Of a stretch of 64,000 bases of DNA, positions 9,804-21,570 are shown in pieces. Both the position numbers and the translations under genes were made by a program. Source of the DNA: Melitaea cinxia (Eukaryota > Arthropoda > Insecta > Lepidoptera > Nymphalidae); NCBI RefSeq assembly GCF_905220565.1, contig NC_059405.1, positions 14,896,081 to 14,960,080 of the forward strand, given 5' to 3'. The notes below the pieces were generated by a model, which saw only the letters and a program-made list of their open reading frames with translations, was not told the DNA's origin and did not search any database. The first letter of the stretch is position 1. The number at the start of each line of letters is the position of its first letter.

Positions 9804-12296
9804 TTATAAATCTACATCACCCACACATGAACATAACATACACATTTATGTATAATAGTTACAAATTAATTAATAACTGCGCTAACAAGTCTCAAGTTAC
9901 TATTTTCTCATAGCAAATCCCATTTTTATATACTTTGACAAATTCGTGTCACGTTTATTACATGCTTCACAATTTTGAACTCTATTTTATAAGCAATAAG
10001 AGCGATATTATTGGATTAAAATATGTCAAACCAAGAGTCAATGGCTTTTAGAAGCGTTAATGTATGGAGTAGAACATTTGTCATACAATTATGTGAATGG
10101 TTCTTTATATTAATTATTGTTTTTCGTCACGTTCGTATACCCGGCCGTGACGGGATTATTTCGTTTGAAAGGGATCGTTTAGTTTCAAATCTTTTGAGAA
10201 ATATTAATGGAGTTCATAGAATCTATAGTAAAAGTAACGTTTGGTTTTAGATGAATATTTCTCTTCTGTTTAATGATTTTGAAGTACATTATATACTATA
10301 TCAAGTTATATCTTAGAAATAGATCTTTGAACAGGAGGAAATCACGAGAGAGTTGTAGTAGGTATATACCTAATTGGAATTTCAAAACAATTAAATAATA
10401 GTCAAAAATACAAACTAACGAACAAAGTCGGGAGTCACAAGTTATATGAAAACAGTTTAAAACAGCGAGCTAAAAATAAACCCAGAAATGGCGCTGAAAA
10501 TGCGAGCGAACACACCTTTATTAATTTACTACCGCAAATTTACACATTTTCGCGTGTATTGCTTACATTACACGCCGCGAACACCTCACACCCGCACATT
10601 AGTACCGAGCGGGCAATGTATACGTGTGTTCCGTGTTCGCGCCATTTACCCGTAACTCGGATAATCGCATCGAGTCGCGGGGTAATGGGCCGTGAAGGAG
10701 ATAGCATCGACCCGTATACCCCGTCCCCCTCGCACCCCATATGAACGAGCGGGACGGCAATCGTAATTAGTAAAGTTTGATATCGATAGGCTAAGTTCGT
10801 AAGATCGATACCATTATCGAGTTTGTTTAAGTGGTTTTTAAGGTAATAAAAAATAAAAGGTTTTGAAAGAAAAAAATTTCTTATAAATTTTCATTGTCAC
10901 TCATCATCAAATCATTCGCGTATCCATCCTAATTTAAATGTTGAAGAGATTTTTTTCCTTTTTATGTTCCCATCAACAATTCCTAAATTCCGAATGAATG
11001 AAACATTTGGATGTTTCATACAAACTCGCATTACCAACTATAATTTTCTACTTCTTAGAATTTTAAGAACTTATTGTTAGTAAGAAGATCATTAGATTAC
11101 TTTTGCACTAATTTTGTTGCCATAGCTTCAAAGCGTTCATGAATGCAGATGTTGTTATGACTTATATATTAATTTAAAAAAAAAATCGTCTATTTCGGGA
11201 ATCTAGTGTGATTTATTCAGGTAAAGTCTTCACTAGAAAATAATTTATATTCATTTAACAAGCACCAAAGCAGTACATAATTACAGAAATACTGAAAAAC
11301 CTTAATTATTATTTTACTTTTTGTACCCCACATATTTTTACAACTTTATTGATACTAAAATCCTCCAACGATATAAAAATAATTAACAAAGCCATGAAAC
11401 ATCACCATATTTGTTCCATTTTCAGTCAAAACACTATCAGTAACAGACACTCAGAATTATATTTCATTCCAACATATCGCGCGACAGCCAGCGGAGTGTG
11501 AAGGGACATGAACTAAAAAAAAAACTCAAAAACCCTAACAACCCGTATTTGAGCTGAGGGCGGACAGAGCGACCACTCAAATGCACTTTTACCCTGTATC
11601 CTGATTGTACACAGGTTTCGCTTTGAGCGTGTTTGAGGGTACAGTTGGGGGTACCATGTGGGATTATAATAACAGGACACGAGATGAAAATTACGAGTAT
11701 TTATCTCAAGATAAAACGACACGGGTACTTCGACTTGTCAGATTTCCACAAGCTACATATGTACACAAGCAACCACAAGCTACATACATTAAGGTGACCC
11801 GTATCGCGATCATTTTTTTTCCTGAATCTTCTTTAATTTTCTTTAATTTAAACCTTGTTCTGAATAGAACGAGTTTAAAAATATCCTTTAAGTCTGATTT
11901 TATGCGCGTACATAAATTACAGTGTTTTTAAAATGCATAACGATAAAATAACGCTTATTATTGATGGTTTTCTAAATTAACCGCGTAACTGAAAGTATGG
12001 TCGTAAGTTAATGTTGAAAAATATATCACTAAAGATGAATGTATTTCAAACAACACAAAAATGCAAAAATACAAAATAGTTTATTGAGTTATAGGAGTAT
12101 AACTTTCAACAAACAAGTCGCAAGGGTACAGGGGTGTACTGGGTGGTGTCTCGTGTTACTGGGTATCTCGCACATCCACCGAGGCGTACAATATTAATCA
12201 ATATCAGGTAATACAAAAATATTAACTTTGTGCGTATGTGTTGGTGTATATAACACATAAAGAAAACGCGACTGTAAATGTGCGATGTGTCTTTTG
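9804..12296. other. Long low-copy stretch with a CpG-rich block at about 10530-10760
   Basis: No gene is recognised. The 75-codon frame at 10023-10250 and the 108-codon frame at 11605-11931 show no domain. The block at 10530-10760 ('cacgccgcgaacacctcac', 'cgcatcgagtcgcgggg', 'ataccccgtccccctcgc') stands out in GC and CpG and is open on both strands, a composition effect. It is a candidate conserved non-coding element. Confidence 0.4.
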
Positions 12297-12307
12297 AGCC
12301 CATAATT
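12297..12307. repeat. Left TSD of family B copy
   Basis: AGCCCATAATT is repeated exactly at 12460-12470. Confidence 0.85.
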
Positions 12308-12459
12308 CAATCATTACAGCCTATACAGTCCACTGTTGGACATAGGCCTCCACAAGTTTACGCCAAAAATAACGTGAACTCATGTGTTTTGCCCATAGTC
12401 ACCACGCTGGGCAGGCGGGTTGGTGACCGCAGTACTGGCTTTGTCGCACCGAAGACGCT
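12308..12459 (-). mobile_element. 5'-truncated family B retroelement with clean TSD
   Basis: In sense (minus) orientation only the last 150 bp remain, from 'agcgtcttcggtgcgacaaag' to 'ggcctatgtccaacagtggactgt' and the short 'aatgatt' tail. The 11-bp repeat AGCCCATAATT flanks both ends. This is the mark of target-primed reverse transcription that stopped early. Confidence 0.85.
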
Positions 12460-12470
12460 AGCCCATAATT
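12460..12470. repeat. Right TSD of family B copy
   Basis: AGCCCATAATT matches 12297-12307 exactly. Confidence 0.85.
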
Positions 12471-13504
12471 ATAATAGTCGAATTAATAAGACGATTAGGA
12501 TAAGCAATAATTATTATGAGTTACAGAGATAGAAAGAATAGAATATAAAATTTGACAAAAGATAATTGACTAACAGATAACGTTTCACATATTTAATTAT
12601 AAAATAGTTATACAAGTATTAAATCCATGATATCCTGTAAAAATAGACGCTCTAGTATAACTTTTGGCGAATAACGATAACAAAGTCAAACACCGATAAA
12701 TTCAATTCATTCGTTCTTAAATACCTACCTATATTTTATTTTTACATCTATGGGTTAATTGTATTTTACTAGAAAAGTTAATGAAGAATGAACGAAATAA
12801 AAAAATAATAGCATTAATTCATAATAGGTATTGATATTAAAATTATTATATAACATATTATTGTTGTATTAAACTTCTAATCAAAATGAAAATAGTAAAA
12901 AATTAAAGCATCAAAAACCATGACTAAAAAATTTATTCTTTCGAGGTCATATGAATATTTTTGTAATACTAATTTATTATATTTTTCTTTGCAAAAAAAA
13001 CGTTAAATAATCACTTTTACATTTACGCTCAGCTAGTCTATTTTCTTAGAAAATAGATTCGACTAAGCAACGACATAATTAATACTTACGTACGTACAAC
13101 ATAATTTCCAAGAAAACTATCGTTGTAATACAAAAGTAGGACAAACAAAAATTATGCTTAATACCACTATTTTATCCACACAGTTTCACCCGAGTTGGAC
13201 AGTAACCTTATCCAAAAAAAAAAATAGCTCTCTATTATCAGTATTTTTTATTAACAGTTATTAAATTACGTGGTTTTTTTTGCCATTAAATTTTAATGAA
13301 ATTCGTAATCTCGACCACACCGATCAATCACCTTCGTGCGTTCCGTGACATTGACTATAATATTATAATTAGCAGGATCACTGCAAACTGCGCCAACGGG
13401 CTAGCCCTAGTTCTAAAATACGTAATTAAAATAATGGAAATCAAAAATATCTGACGAACTAAGCAAATATTTCATAATAATTGATCAACAATTTATTTTC
13501 TATA
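12471..13504. other. AT-rich low-copy stretch
   Basis: Nothing is recognised. The DNA is very AT-rich with homopolymer A runs. Confidence 0.5.
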
Positions 13505-13937
13505 TAATCGTGTTTGCTCGCAAACGAAAAAAAAAAACCGACTTCAATTACATCGACAAGTAATACAACGAGGTAGACGACAAAATAGGCAATTAATACG
13601 CGTTATCAAACATTACTCAAAAAGTAGTCTTTAGATCTCGGTCAAATTGAAACGGGACTACAAGACAAGCATCAGCTTTCGATTAAAGTTACGCGGTATA
13701 ATACAACGTAGGTCGACGAAACGAAAAATAGTCAAGTAAATCCGCATTTTTAGGTATAATTCGAAGAGTATTTGTTAGATCGCAAATAACTTTAAATGGG
13801 ACCACATGACACGCACCACCTATCGATTAAAAAAAATCATCGAAATCGGTCCACCCTCCCCCCAGTCAAAAGTCCATAACATACATTAAAAAAAAAACAA
13901 TCGAATTGAGAACTTCTTTTTTTGGAAGTCGGTAAAA
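13505..13937 (-). mobile_element. 'accgacttc' element (family C), reverse copy
   Basis: On the plus strand it opens with the family's 3' end 'cgtgtttgctcgcaaacg' plus A-run 'accgacttcaattacatcg' and closes with 'ttggaagtcggt'. Part of the interior is missing relative to 19795-20441. It has no coding capacity. Confidence 0.8.
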
Positions 13938-14046
13938 ACTAAGAGGAAGGGACAGAGAAAGAGAGTTGAGACTCAACAATAATGTTAATCTTCTGTGCCT
14001 TTTAATGTTTATTTATGTAAAACGTAAAATTAACCTATAATAATTG

Positions 14047-14056
14047 TATTCACTCA
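14047..14056. repeat. Left TSD of 5'-inverted SINE A
   Basis: TATTCACTCA recurs exactly at 14385-14394. Confidence 0.8.
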
Positions 14057-14384
14057 TGTGCGGGGATCGAACCCGCAACCGCCAGCGCAACCGGCACAAT
14101 CCATGGTTGACATTGATACATGACAAACATTTGAATTGGCCATACAGGTGTTTGCCGTGGTCTGGGTGTCTGTGCAGTCCTTGTGGTCCTCCCTACTGTG
14201 CCTCGGAGAGCACGTTAAGCCGTCGGTCCCGGTTGTTATCATGTACACCTGATAGCGATCGTTAGTCATAGTACGGAATATATCTGCCAACCCGCATTGG
14301 AGCAGCGTGGTGGATTAAGCTCTGATCCTTCTCCTACATGGGGAAAGGCGCCTAGAGTAGTGGGATATTACAGGCTGAAGAAAC
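14057..14384 (+). mobile_element. SINE A with inverted 5' head
   Basis: The first 52 bp (14057-14108) are the tRNA head in antisense: 'tgtgcggggatcgaacccgc' to 'cacaatccatgg'. After about 12 bp, the body continues in sense from 'catgacaaacatttgaattgg' to 'gggatattacaggctgaag'. The break is exactly where the head ends in normal copies (cacatg|acaaac), and one 10-bp TSD encloses both parts, so this is one insertion event with 5' inversion, as in twin priming. Confidence 0.85.
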
Positions 14385-14394
14385 TATTCACTCA
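14385..14394. repeat. Right TSD of 5'-inverted SINE A
   Basis: TATTCACTCA matches 14047-14056. A fragment of family B starts directly after it. Confidence 0.8.
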
Positions 14395-14477
14395 ATCACT
14401 ACAGCCCAATACAGTCCACTGCTGGACATAAGCCTCCACAAGTTCGCGAATTCATGTGTTTTGCCATTGTCATTTTT
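14395..14477 (-). mobile_element. Family B 3' fragment
   Basis: In minus sense it keeps 'aacttgtggaggcttatgtcc' and 'agcagtggactgtattgggctg'. It is strongly 5'-truncated and abuts the preceding SINE. Confidence 0.7.
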
Positions 14478-14880
14478 GCCTGCTGTGCTTTGTGTTTTTT
14501 TTGTTATTAATATTAAATAATAAAAACAAATTAAAATTTATTTGAAAACAAAATCTTTTGTCGTCAATTATTTAGTTCGTTTCTTATTAAAAGTTTTAAT
14601 TTCGTCTGTTATTTCGTAATAAGAATCCGTCGCAGATTGTATTCTTAATTAAACTGAATCAAGCGGTAGAAGTTCTTGATTGACAAATCTTTAGGATTCG
14701 GAATTGTTTGTTTTGTTCTGATTGTGTTAAAAACTAGTACTTACCCTCTGTCGTAAAGTGCTTATTCATTTTAAGGAAATGAATATGAAAATATATGTGT
14801 TATATTTATTATCATATATTATATTAACAACTAAATATTGCGAGTATCCCTACCATATTTTTATAGTTATCCTGTACTGA
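14478..14880. other. AT-rich low-copy stretch
   Basis: No gene or repeat is recognised. Confidence 0.5.
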
Positions 14881-14936
14881 ATGTTGCCTGGAAAAGATCG
14901 TTGTTTCAGCGATAAGGTCGCCTCTTGTACATCTCT
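14881..14936 (+). mobile_element. LINE-like 3' UTR fragment
   Basis: The motif 'tgcctggaaaagatcg', 'cagcgataaggtcgcc' and 'tcttgtacatctct' resembles the 3' untranslated end of lepidopteran LINEs ('ctggaagagatcgct...agcgataaggccgcc'). It is directly followed by a family C element. Confidence 0.5.
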
Positions 14937-15379
14937 TTTTAAGCGACTTCAAAAAGAGGATGAGGTACTCAATTCGACCGTATATATTTATATTCTTTTT
15001 ATGTATGATCGGGGGTAACTCCGTCGTTTATGAACCGATTTTGATAATTCTTTTTTGTTGGAAAGGAGATATCCCTAGTTTGGTACCATGATAAGGAAAC
15101 CAGGATCTGATGATGGGATCTCAGAGAAATCGAGGCAAACCCTTGAAAATCCGCATAACTTTTTAATGGGTGTACCGATTTTGATGATTTTTAATTTATT
15201 CGAAAGCATATGTTTATCATGTGGTCACACTTAAATTTCATCGAGATCTAATTACAACTTTTGGAGTAATCTTTGATAATGCGTATTTACTTGATTATTT
15301 TTTCGTCTACCTACGTTGTATTACTTGTCGATATAATTGAAGTCGGTTTTTCTTCGTTTGCCTACAAACACAATTATTT
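14937..15379 (+). mobile_element. 'accgacttc' element (family C), plus copy
   Basis: It opens 'aagcgacttcaaaaagagg' and ends 'ttgaagtcggtttttcttcg' with 'caaacacaattatt'. It keeps 'gtaccatgataaggaaacc', 'aggatctgatgatggg' and 'gtgtaccgattttgatg'. It lacks the first half of the dimeric interior seen in 19795-20441. Confidence 0.8.
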
Positions 15380-15759
15380 TGTTGAAAAGACAATCCTTTT
15401 TAGTGCACAATAAAGAGAATACGTACGAAAAAAAATACGCAATTTGATAATTTGACATAAATTGAAACATGACAAGCTACGCACAACAAAAAAAAAAACA
15501 CTAATAAATTTTAAGCATTATATTTAGGGCATAAATTTCGTAGAATTGATAAATAATTGAATACAATAAATGCATTTAATTATCTTAACAATTCGACTAT
15601 ATTTCATTTCCATTAATTTTGACCGCTAATATTTGTAGTGCACACGGATTCTAAATTCATTGTCAAGGTACGTTATTTACACACGTGGCAGCAGAATACA
15701 ACCAGGTACTAACGTTGAGTTAAAACTGCATACTGTGTATATATGCTCGTATCTCCTTA
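15380..15759. other. AT-rich low-copy stretch
   Basis: Nothing is recognised here. Confidence 0.5.
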
Positions 15760-16035
15760 TCTATACAAATAAATAAAATTGGAGTGTATGTTTGTAATTT
15801 TAAAATAACCGCTTTTTACTAAATGGATATGGATGTATACACGGTACATATGCCAAAATAACATTTTTTACAATTCTTGTCTGTCTGGTTATCTCTCTGT
15901 TTGTTCCGGATAATCACTGAAATGGCTAACCGATTTTGACAGGACTGTTTTAGAAATTTATTTATTTTGTAACTCTGTGAACTGATCAATAATTTTTTTT
16001 AAATTCCACGCGGGCGAAGTCGCGGGCACAGCTAG
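15760..16035 (+). mobile_element. Non-autonomous Helitron with both ends
   Basis: It starts TCTATACAAATAAATAAAAT after A and ends GAAGTCGCGGGCACAGCTAG before T. The middle holds 'tttgttccggataatcactg' and 'aaccgattttgac', known from this Helitron type. A truncated start of the same type lies at 30876. Confidence 0.85.
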
Positions 16036-16596
16036 TCAATACAATATAATTATGTGAAACAGAATCTCAGCGTTTTAACTATGACGCACTTACACTAGTA
16101 CGCATTCATATTGACATGACATGGCATAAATTACATAAAAAAAGAAAGCAAAAAATAAAATGCTATTAAAGAAAAAACAAAAAATAAATAAATAGACATT
16201 TTCACAGTATTCCAACATAGAATTCGAAGCCGTTTGCATTTTACTGCAAATATTTGCAGTATCGAAACGAAACGTGGAATTTAATAAAATCCACATCGCC
16301 ACAGAAATTCGAATTTCGAACGGTTATTATGTGACGGATATGCGACGAATGATATCGTGGATTTACGACGAGTACGACGAGTCAGGAAATTGTTTTTTAC
16401 TAGACCAGCCGTTGATTAAACGATTAAGCTGTTTAGAAATGTTTTATAGACATAACGATGTCTTGCTTGGTCTTGTCTTGTCTGATTGTTTGTCTTGACT
16501 TTACTTCTTTCTTCATAACTTGCTTTTGTTAATAATTTGTTAAACAATAACGTTGTAATTTAAAAAAATTACAATTGAATACAAGTGGATTTTTAT
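16036..16596. other. Low-copy stretch
   Basis: A 74-codon frame at 16274-16498 and a reverse frame overlap and show no domain. No repeat is recognised. Confidence 0.45.
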
Positions 16597-16906
16597 TAAA
16601 CCGACTTCAGGTTACTTAATTCGACTATATATATATATATATATCGTTCGGGGATAACTTCGTCATTTATGAACCGATTATGATAATTCTTTTTTTTTTT
16701 GCTGGGAAGGAGATATCCCAAGAATGGTACCATGATAAGAAAACCAGAATCTGATGATGGAATCCCAGTGAAATCGAGGGAAACCCTCGGAAATCGTAGT
16801 GACGACTAGTGCGTTTGTTAACTTTTTTCGTCTACTTACGTTGTATTACTTGTCGATTTAATTGAAGTCGGTTTTTTTCGTTTGCGAGCAAACACAATTA
16901 TTATTA
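16597..16906 (+). mobile_element. Family C element, internally deleted
   Basis: It opens 'taaaccgacttcaggttact', contains an (AT)n run at about 16625-16644, keeps 'gaaggagatatcccaagaatgg', and ends 'ttgaagtcggtttttttcg' with 'gcgagcaaacacaatta'. The central section is lost; the same short form occurs at 27106-27418 and 50949-51253, so the deletion was inherited by a subfamily. Confidence 0.8.
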
Positions 16907-17106
16907 TAACATACGTCAATAACTCCCCATCTTGTCATTATTTAGGTAAAGATTTGTTTGTATTCATTCTAATTGTAAATAATATGATGATCGACGATTC
17001 TACGAATGCAGTGTTATAATAATTAGAGCAGCATTTAGTCGTGAAACAAGTGTACATAATTAGATAATTGTTTTCATTGTATGTTATTTTAGCAATGTTT
17101 ATTCAA

Positions 17107-17340
17107 ACTGAGATAGGGTATAGCAGGAAATATCCTGCTCAAAACCTGGAGCAGCCCGACTAAGGACGTACCTCGACCTTACAGAAGATCACAGCTAAAT
17201 AATACTGCTTTCAAGCAGTGTTGTGTTCCTGTGGTGAGTAAGGTGACCAGAGCTCCTGGGGGATTGGGGGTAGGGTCGGCAACACGCTTTCAATACTTGT
17301 GGTTATTTACTGTCAGGTGAGCTTGTTCTTTTTTGACCTT
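17107..17340 (+). mobile_element. Family D retroelement fragment
   Basis: 'Ctgagatagggtatagcagg', 'tggagcagcccgactaagg', 'cttacagaagatcacagc', 'gtgttcctgtggtgagtaagg' and 'ccagagctcctggggg' match 31084-31340 and 47811-48101. The tail 'actgtcaggtgagcttg' is a decayed form of the usual 'ccatcaggtgagccg' end. Confidence 0.75.
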
Positions 17341-17864
17341 CGAGTTGTATAAAAAAAGAGAATGTGACGAAAATACTGCAGCAAATCTACGGTCAATTGT
17401 ACGACGAGTCAAGTGCACGCACACTCACTCGGTCGAGTGTTATGAAGTACGAATTTCAAAAAACTAATTCGAGTCACTCGATCGAAAAGCGACTCGACTC
17501 AGATCGCAAATTCGAGTGCCAATCGGTTTTTTTTTCCGAAGTAGACTTATTAATGAATTATATGAAATTCCGAAAACGATTTTAAGCTCGAAATACGGGG
17601 AGCTTTGGGCGATTTAATGTAAAAGTGCATTAAAACGTTTCCGACGTCTGCGAAAGTTCATCAATCAATTAAACATTGAATTTTTAATTGGTAGCGAATG
17701 AAAAGATTTCAAAGATTGAATATTCAGTTTTACAACTCTTTTACTTAATAGAATATTCAGCGGGACTTGATTTATAAAGCTACTGACGACCAGAAGCTTT
17801 ATTTTATTTATTTATTTCGTTTTTTTTTTGTTATATAGAATCGGTCGAAGTCTAAGTAGGTCTA
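17341..17864. other. Low-copy stretch
   Basis: The part 17360-17530 repeats 'gactcg/cgagtc' words (for example 'cgagtcactcgatcg', 'gcgactcgactcagatcg'), giving local self-complementarity. No gene is recognised. Confidence 0.4.
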
Positions 17865-18167
17865 TCATCATTATACACTTCAGCCTATCGCAGTCTGCTG
17901 CTGGACATAGGCCTTCACAAGTTCGCGCCAAAAATGGCGTGAAATCATGTGTTTTGCCCACAGTCACCACGCTGGGCAGGCGGGTTGTTGACCGCAGGGC
18001 TGGCTTTCTCGCACCGAAGAAGCCAGCAGTTGGATAGTTATCCTGGCATTGGTCGGCTTTTTAAGTTCCAAGGTGGTAGTGGATCAGTGTTATTCCTCAG
18101 GCGCCTCTTACGACGCCCACGGGATGAGAGGGGGTGGCTATATTCTTTACTGCCGTAACCACACAGA
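17865..18167 (-). mobile_element. Family B retroelement, near full length
   Basis: In minus sense it runs from 'ctgtgtggttacggcagtaa' through 'gggcgtcgtaagaggcg' and 'agttccaagg'-complement to 'cctatgtccagcagcagact' and the 'aatgatgat' tail. There is no coding potential; open frames here are frames of the repeat. Confidence 0.85.
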
Positions 18168-19794
18168 AGAGGTACGATGTATAAATTTTAATTTCTATAC
18201 ACACAGCAGTTGAAAAGCCACGGGAGATATGATGTTGTAATAAATTACCGAAAAGACGGTCGGTCAGCATAATCCTAAAAATCGTTAGTACTAAGAAAAC
18301 AAATTAATAAAAAAATATGATAAGCACACAATTCATCTCTTAAATAGAAACACGTTTACCATTGTTTATGTCTTAAGACGTGCAGTATCATAGTCTATAA
18401 TATTTTCGTACAAACAGGCCTTCTTACTCATACCTAACTGTGCACAGAAGATATACACCTAACATAGAAACTAATTTGATTTATATTTTATGATATAAAT
18501 ATAGGTATCTAGGTCATAACAAATAAGTTCCGTACGTACCCGCAATTAGTAATATACGTCTCAGGGAAAAGGCGCGATAATCCCGGGATCGCCTCGAGAA
18601 CACTTCCCGAATTGATTTGATCGACTGAACCTTGTAATCCCGCGATTCGTTGCGATAACGTAAGGATATACCAGTTCATCCCGTGTCGCGTAAGCGTGAT
18701 GTGTTGCTATCCTTTCTTTTTTATTATGTTTATTTTTATAGTCTTGATATGAGAACTATATTTCTCAGACATATTTTTAGGTTTTAACTAAAATAATGTA
18801 GTGTTAACGATTTATTTATTATGAATTTTGGACTAAAAAAATATTTTTAGGTGTATTTTCAATCTATCTAACCTTAAATTAATTATGTGTATATTAATTA
18901 AAATATGTTAAAAACATCTGATTTAAAGTTTTATTCGGTCATTAAGATAAAAGAGATTAACAAATAAAAAGTAAATATTTTAATCTAAATACTTTTAAAT
19001 AAATGCATCGAACCGGTTATTCGAACTGCGTTTAACCGGTTCAAACTGGTCTAATGTAGTAAAACCGCTTCCGATAAATTCATCTAGCGAAGTTTCACAC
19101 TCGCCCGGCGGCAGTCTGTCACCGCAGGCTCGTAAATTAGGCCCTCCGCTCGCCGCAGTACACCGAATTAACATAATAAAAAGGGCGCGCATTCATACCC
19201 CGGCCGTAAATAAAGTTTTATAGTCGACGCTCTAATGCGTCTAAAAATGTCGCGCAAAGGGACTAACGCTGACTTTGTTCGGTATTTCACACTTGTCTTT
19301 GTTCGTTGCATAATGATACGTGCGACAATGATAGGCCGGTACAATGGCCGGGTCAATCCCGGGCCGGGATCCCGACCCCCGGGATGGGATAGAAGGGTGC
19401 TACGCAACGAATATATTATTTTTTACGACAGTGTATTAAACAATTTAGCGCTTATGTGTGACCGTAAGAAGTGTGTGCATATGTTCGTGTATAAATTGCA
19501 ATTGCTGGGAAATAGGGCAAAGATAAGGACTTAGAGTTGATCACGTCATCTGAACATTATCGTAAATTCGTCAAGACAGATCTTAATGTAGGCAATACAG
19601 TGTTGATTGCCTCATTAGCACTGTAGATTAGAGCTACAAGACTGAGTGTTGATAAGGCTGAAGCGGCAATAAATATATGTGAAGATAAGTCGATTTAATT
19701 TATTAAATTTATATTCAACCCACACAAAAACTAGACTAATAAAAACATATTTGAGATAAACTTAAGAGTAGAAGACAGTTTCTTACAATTCTTT
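18168..19794. other. Low-copy stretch with a CpG-rich block at about 19010-19440
   Basis: The block at 19010-19440 is the most GC- and CpG-rich part of the window. It holds 'aaccggtt' twice near 19013-19045, 'cactcgcccggcggcagtc', 'ccctccgctcgccgcag' and a 'cccgggccgggatcccgac' run. Both strands are open, so coding is unlikely. A smaller GC-rich part lies near 18560-18690. These are candidate conserved non-coding elements or a promoter. Confidence 0.4.
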
Positions 19795-20441
19795 TTAACC
19801 GACTTCCAAAAAAGGAGGAGGTTCTCAATTCGACTGTATTTTTTTTTTTATTTTTTTTATTTTTTTTTTTTTTTTTTTTTTTATGTATATTACCTCAGAA
19901 CTCTTGACCGGGTAGACCGATTTCGACAAATTTTGTTTTAATCGAAAGGTGGTGTGTGCCAATTGGTCCCATTTAAATTTATTTGAGATCTAACAACTAC
20001 TTTTCGAGTTATATATAATAATGCGTTTTTACTTGACGCTTTTTTCGTCGACCTACGTTGTATTATACCGCATAACTTTCTACTGGATGTACCGATTTTG
20101 ATAATTCTTTTTTTGTTGGAAAGGGGATATCCCAGGTTTGGTACCATAATAAGGAAACCAGGATCTGATGATGGGATCCCAGATAAATCGAGGGAAAATC
20201 TCGAAAATCCGCAATAACTTTTTACTGGGTGTACCGATTTTGATAATTTTTAATTTAATCGAAAGCTGATATTTATCATGTGGTCACATATAAATTTTAT
20301 CGAGATCTGATAACTACTTTTTGAGTAATCTTTGATAACGCGTAGTTGCTTGACTATTTTTTCGTCGATCTATGTTGTATTACTTGTCGATGTAATTGAA
20401 GTCGGTTTTTTTTCGTTTGTGAGCAAACACAATTATTATTC
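19795..20441 (+). mobile_element. Family C element, longest copy, dimeric interior
   Basis: It opens 'taaccgacttccaaaaaagg' and ends 'ttgaagtcggttttttttcg' with 'gagcaaacacaattatta'; AACCGACTTC and GAAGTCGGTT form a subterminal inverted pair. The interior is an old direct duplication with a step of about 315 bp: 'gagatctaacaactactttt'...'tttcgtcgacctacgttgta' recurs as 'gagatctgataactactttt'...'tttcgtcgatctatgttgta'. A poly-T run lies at 19840-19882. It is non-coding and its class is uncertain. Confidence 0.8.
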
Positions 20442-21570
20442 GCAGATAATGCTGGGATTGTAACTTTACGTCGAATTTCCGTCAGCCGTACGAAGCATGC
20501 CTTAGTTTTTAATTACCCACTACTAGGCACAACAAAAAGATTGTTCTTGATAGTCTACGTTCATACAAGAATATGAAACCGGTCAAGTAAGAGTTAATTC
20601 GTACACAGATGATTCAGTTGCTACCAACTTCTATGTTGCATTACATATTTTAAAAGATATCTAAGTTTCTATGTCTATTATATTTGCTATATTAGGATAA
20701 CCTTCTAACATATTAACATTACAGCGATCGTAGTTACACTAGAAGTAAAAGTTTAGTGTGCATACTATTCATAAAGTATTTTAGTCTAAACTAGAGGTAA
20801 TTTGTGTCTTCGTGTTGACGAAGAAGGTATTATCACAAATAGACAAATGAATTAACATGGTTATTTTTATTGCTTAAATTATTCAAAAACGGAATATTTA
20901 TTATACTATGTTTTATTTTCATTTTACGGAGCTCGATATTTCGACATTAGCAACGAATGTCTTGTTCACGATACTCTACACAAAGATACATATTTTTAGA
21001 CAGATGAACTTGTATATGTATATAATCTTAGTGATCTTAGAATCGAAATCTATGTAGAAGGGAAATCTTAGTGATATGTTCCACTGATATTTTTCGGTAC
21101 TAAATATTAACAAAAAGGTTTAACTTGAATGTCTACTACGTATCATGACATAAATTTTAAAAAAAGATCATAAATTGTAGACTAACGTTTAAAAAAGTCG
21201 AATTCGTTTTTTTTTAAATTAAGAACGCGTTTAAAATTTTAATTTTTAAATCGTATTTACGATAACAGATACAACAACTTTTCAAGCCAGCGAACAGTTT
21301 AAAAGACGATGCTCGCCCAAATATTTCTCCAGACCTTCATAAACCGTCGCTCGGCGCGGGGGCCCGCAGATAAAAGCGCACTTTGTCCTCACGTTAATAT
21401 AAATTGCGCTATAAATGTCACTCGTACAACCGCCGGACCAACTTTCATTACGCTACGAAATTTTTACAACTAAATACTATATTTTTTTCCACATGAAAAC
21501 AAAGTGGACATCTTGTACGGCGAACTTTGTTTTCTTTTTAGCTACGATCTCCTTTTTCTGTTATTTATTG
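20442..21570. other. Low-copy stretch with a CpG-rich block at about 21290-21450
   Basis: No gene is recognised. The block at 21290-21450 ('aaaccgtcgctcggcgcgg', 'ggcccgcagataaaagcgc', 'acaaccgccggacc') contains TATAAA-like 'ctataaatgtcac' and GATA words. It may be regulatory. Confidence 0.35.

Noticed and set aside
10023..10250. 75-codon frame with a hydrophobic centre
   Set aside because: The hydrophobic run comes from T-rich codons; no family is recognised and no other exon or signal supports it.
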